From Bradyrhizobium sp. BR13661 (GTDB taxonomy: Bacteria > Pseudomonadota > Alphaproteobacteria > Rhizobiales > Xanthobacteraceae): a DNA stretch of 64,000 bases. The stretch lies in contig NZ_JARXWB010000004.1 in the NCBI RefSeq assembly GCF_029892425.1, forward strand, positions 357,965 to 421,964. The letters are read 5' to 3'. The notes below the pieces were generated by a model that searched no databases, was not told where the DNA came from, and saw nothing but the letters and a program-made list of their open reading frames with translations. Of this stretch, positions 62,166 through 64,000 are shown piece after piece; position 1 is the first letter of the stretch, and the number at the start of each line of letters is the position of its first letter. The translations under genes were made by a program, and so were the position numbers.

Positions 62166-62828
62166 TTACACGGTCTCGAACTTTTCGATGACAAGCGTTT
62201 CGGCGAGGCCGTCGCGGGTCCATTCCTGGAACGACGGCATCGCCATCATCGTGTCCATATAGGCTTGGGTCTCCGGAGTGACCTCGATGGCGTAGGTGCG
62301 GAAACGGTGCACGACCGGGGCATACATCGCGTCCGCCGCGCCGAAGCGGCCGAACAGGAACGGCCCGCCGGCACCGTAACGGGTCCGGCACGTGCGCCAG
62401 ATCTCCTCCACACGGGCGACATTGGCCTTGGCCTCGGCCGACAGCGTCACGGGACGCACCGGACGATGCAAATTCATGCCGCATTCGCCGCGCAAGGCCA
62501 TGAAGCCCGAATGCATCTCGGCGCACACCGAACGGGCGTACGCGCGGGCCGCGACGTCATCGGGCCACAGCTTCTTTTCCGGATAGCGCTCGGCGATGTA
62601 TTCGATGATGGCCAGCGAATCCCACACCGTGATGTCGCCGTCGACCAGCACCGGCACCTTGCCGGCGCGGCTGAAGGACAGGATCTGCTCCTTGTCCGCG
62701 GGATTGTCGGTGTAGAGCGGGATCACGGTCTCCACGAACGGGATGTCGTTGGCGCGGAGCGCGAGCCAGGGCCGCATCGACCATGACGAGTAGTTCTTGT
62801 TGCCGATCGCGAGCTTGAGCGCTGCCAT
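62166..62828 (-). CDS. Glutathione S-transferase
   Basis: This 220-residue GST has an N-terminal thioredoxin-like domain reading LAIGNKNYSSWSMRPWLAL with a Ser at the catalytic position, then VPVLVDGDITVWDSLAIIEYIAERYP (the glutathione-binding PV/DS loop). The C-terminal helical domain includes FGRFGAADAMYAPVVHRFRTY (the N-capping box region). It is closest to the YfcF-like or maleylacetoacetate-type subgroups. No operon partner is evident. Confidence 0.92.
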   Translation of the reverse strand: MAALKLAIGNKNYSSWSMRPWLALRANDIPFVETVIPLYTDNPADKEQILSFSRAGKVPVLVDGDITVWDSLAIIEYIAERYPEKKLWPDDVAARAYARSVCAEMHSGFMALRGECGMNLHRPVRPVTLSAEAKANVARVEEIWRTCRTRYGAGGPFLFGRFGAADAMYAPVVHRFRTYAIEVTPETQAYMDTMMAMPSFQEWTRDGLAETLVIEKFETV

Positions 62829-62949
62829 GTCACGGGTCCTTCCGTAAATCCGTCTGTGCGGCTGCTTTTAACGCCATCGCCTGCCGCCAATCAATCGTTG
62901 CCGCCTCTCACCATGCGTGGCAATCGTGACGGCTCGCGAGGAGAGAGAG

Positions 62950-63666
62950 ATGAGCAGGCATTGGGTCGACATCACCGCCGTCGGCTTCTTCATCATCGAG
63001 TGGCTGGTCTATGCGGCCACGCTCGAGCATTCCGCCTATGGCCGCGACAGCCTGTCGGCCCGGATGAACCGCTACCGCGAGGTCTGGGTCCGCCGCCTGC
63101 TCGACCGCGAGGCGCGCATGGTCGACATGCAGATCATGGCTTCGCTGCAGAACGGCACCGCCTTCTTCGCCTCCACCAGCCTGTTCGCACTCGGCGGCGC
63201 GCTGGCGCTGCTGCACGCCACTAACGACGCGATCACCATCCTGGGCAAGCTGCCGATCGATCTCAGCACCTCGCCCGCCATGTGGGAGTTGAAGTGCGTC
63301 GGCCTCGTGCTGATCTGCGTCTATGCCTTCTTCAAATTCGCCTGGGCCTATCGCCTGTTCAACTATGTCGCCATCCTCTATGGCGGCATGCCACCCGCCT
63401 CGCAGCGCGACACGCCGGAGGCCGAAGCCCATGTCATGCGCACCACGCGCGTGTTCGAATCCGCCGGACGCCATTTCAACCGCGGCCAGCGCGCGTTTTT
63501 CTTCGCGCTCGGCTATCTCGGCTGGTTCGTCAGCCCCTGGGTGCTGTTCGTGACCACGGCCGCCGTGGTGGTGGTGACCTGGCGCCGGCAGTTCGCCTCC
63601 GGTGCATGGGCGGCGATGGCGCCGGAGGTGGTGGCGGGCGACGAGACGCCGAAGCGCGGTCGTTGA
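62950..63666 (+). CDS. DUF599 family membrane protein
   Basis: This 238-residue DUF599 protein has about four hydrophobic segments (DITAVGFFIIEWLVYAATL, GTAFFASTSLFALGGALALL, CVGLVLICVYAFFKFAWAYRLFNYVAILYGG, ALGYLGWFVSPWVLFVTTAAVVVV). RYREVWVRRLLDREARMVDMQIMASLQNG is a conserved family stretch. The function is unknown. The start at 62950 follows GAGGAGAGAG; 62917 is an in-frame alternative. Confidence 0.88.
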   Translation: MSRHWVDITAVGFFIIEWLVYAATLEHSAYGRDSLSARMNRYREVWVRRLLDREARMVDMQIMASLQNGTAFFASTSLFALGGALALLHATNDAITILGKLPIDLSTSPAMWELKCVGLVLICVYAFFKFAWAYRLFNYVAILYGGMPPASQRDTPEAEAHVMRTTRVFESAGRHFNRGQRAFFFALGYLGWFVSPWVLFVTTAAVVVVTWRRQFASGAWAAMAPEVVAGDETPKRGR

Positions 63667-63684
63667 GCCCGGCTCTTTCCACGT

Positions 63685-63764
63685 CGTCATTGCGAGCGCA
63701 GCGAAGCAATCTAGTCTGCCCCCGCGGAAAGATTCTGGATTGCTTCGCTGCGCTCGCAATGACG
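63685..63764. repeat. Long inverted repeat (GTCATTGCGAGCGC family)
   Basis: Arms of 27 bases (63685-63711 and 63738-63764) are perfect inverted copies, beginning CGTCATTGCGAGCGCAGCGA, around a 26-base loop. I recall this motif as one of the commonest intergenic palindromes of Bradyrhizobium and Rhodopseudomonas. It lies 19 bases after the DUF599 stop. Confidence 0.9.
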
Positions 63765-63884
63765 GAGTGTGAGGCAGCGGCATCGCTCGTCCCGTTCGCA
63801 GTTGAGTCGCAGACACGCCTTATCGACCTCGCGGCTCAATTCGCCCGAGCTTTGCTTGATCTCGTGTCCCTCTTGTCCGAGAGG

Positions 63885-64000
63885 GCGCAGGGAAGGCCGG
63901 GTGCTGACCTCGCACCCGCGGTCCGCTGCGCGAAGATGTAGCGCAGGAAGAACCGCACAGCAGCATACAGGTGGTGCCGAACACTCGGCCTTCCCTGCGC
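63885..64000. repeat. Repeat bounded by GCGCAGGGAAGGCCG inverted ends
   Basis: GCGCAGGGAAGGCCG (63885-63899) is inverted as CGGCCTTCCCTGCGC at 63986-64000, enclosing about 86 bases that read CCGCGGTCCGCTGCGCGAAG near the start. The right arm meets the window edge, so the element may extend further. I recall similar elements in Bradyrhizobium genomes. Confidence 0.75.

Overview
The window is about 64% GC, densely packed, and has no phage, transposase, rRNA or tRNA genes. Gene content points to an alphaproteobacterium of the Bradyrhizobium/Nitrobacteraceae type. The markers are divK-pleD, MipZ, EipB (DUF1849), DUF3551, DUF3572, DUF1489, a phasin, and several intergenic palindromic repeats of the kind I recall from Bradyrhizobium chromosomes. 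The genus assignment is inferred from gene content and style, not from a database match.

Layout. (1) 1-17.2 kb is a housekeeping chain: pyrC (3' part), plsY, dprA, topA, rnr, a DUF983 gene, a NUDIX gene and rpmG. It is interrupted by accessory cassettes: patatin plus amidase, two HxlR-regulator/redox-enzyme pairs, and a small membrane protein flanked by inverted repeats. (2) 17.3-22 kb holds a TPR/glycosyltransferase-like protein, a DUF3551 secreted peptide, and a divergent MFS/TetR pair with two clear operators. (3) 22.2-25.8 kb is the cell-cycle and mutagenesis block pleD-divK, with DUF3572 and dinB (carrying an N-terminal zinc-ribbon-like segment) facing away. (4) 25.8-30 kb holds an ACT protein, a low-GC orphan WapI-type immunity-like protein, an L,D-transpeptidase and a secreted protein. 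(5) 30-34.7 kb holds a RidA, EipB, a second RidA, a glycerophosphodiesterase, a FemAB-like protein and a HIT protein. (6) 34.7-47.7 kb is accessory: TrmO-like, AzlDC, a lytic transglycosylase, an orphan TRAP binding protein, a HAD phosphatase, an aldoxime dehydratase/nitrilase/AraC cassette, a soluble CZB chemoreceptor, an aldo/keto reductase, a DHA2 exporter and a lipoprotein. (7) 47.7-64 kb holds clpA, clpS, a Tad-type VWA protein, a phasin, a D,D-carboxypeptidase with a SPOR domain, DnaJ-like and VWA proteins, an alpha/beta hydrolase, MipZ, DUF1489, small conserved proteins, YidB-like, GST, DUF599, and repeats at the window end.

How genes work together. topA and rnr are a 7-bp-spaced unit, with the DUF983 start overlapping the rnr stop. 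divK and pleD form a phospho-signalling/c-di-GMP pair. ClpS is the adaptor for the ClpAP protease, encoded by the neighbouring clpA. The aldoxime dehydratase and nitrilase would convert an aldoxime to a nitrile and then to a carboxylic acid, probably under the divergent AraC regulator. The best regulatory signals are a 17-bp inverted repeat between the SDR and HxlR genes, paired TetR operators at the MFS gene, and TGC-N3-GCA palindromes upstream of the phasin that recur upstream of the alpha/beta hydrolase. I found no convincing wholly new multi-gene system. The most unusual items are the orphan immunity-like gene, the aldoxime cassette and the shared palindrome that may link phasin and hydrolase.
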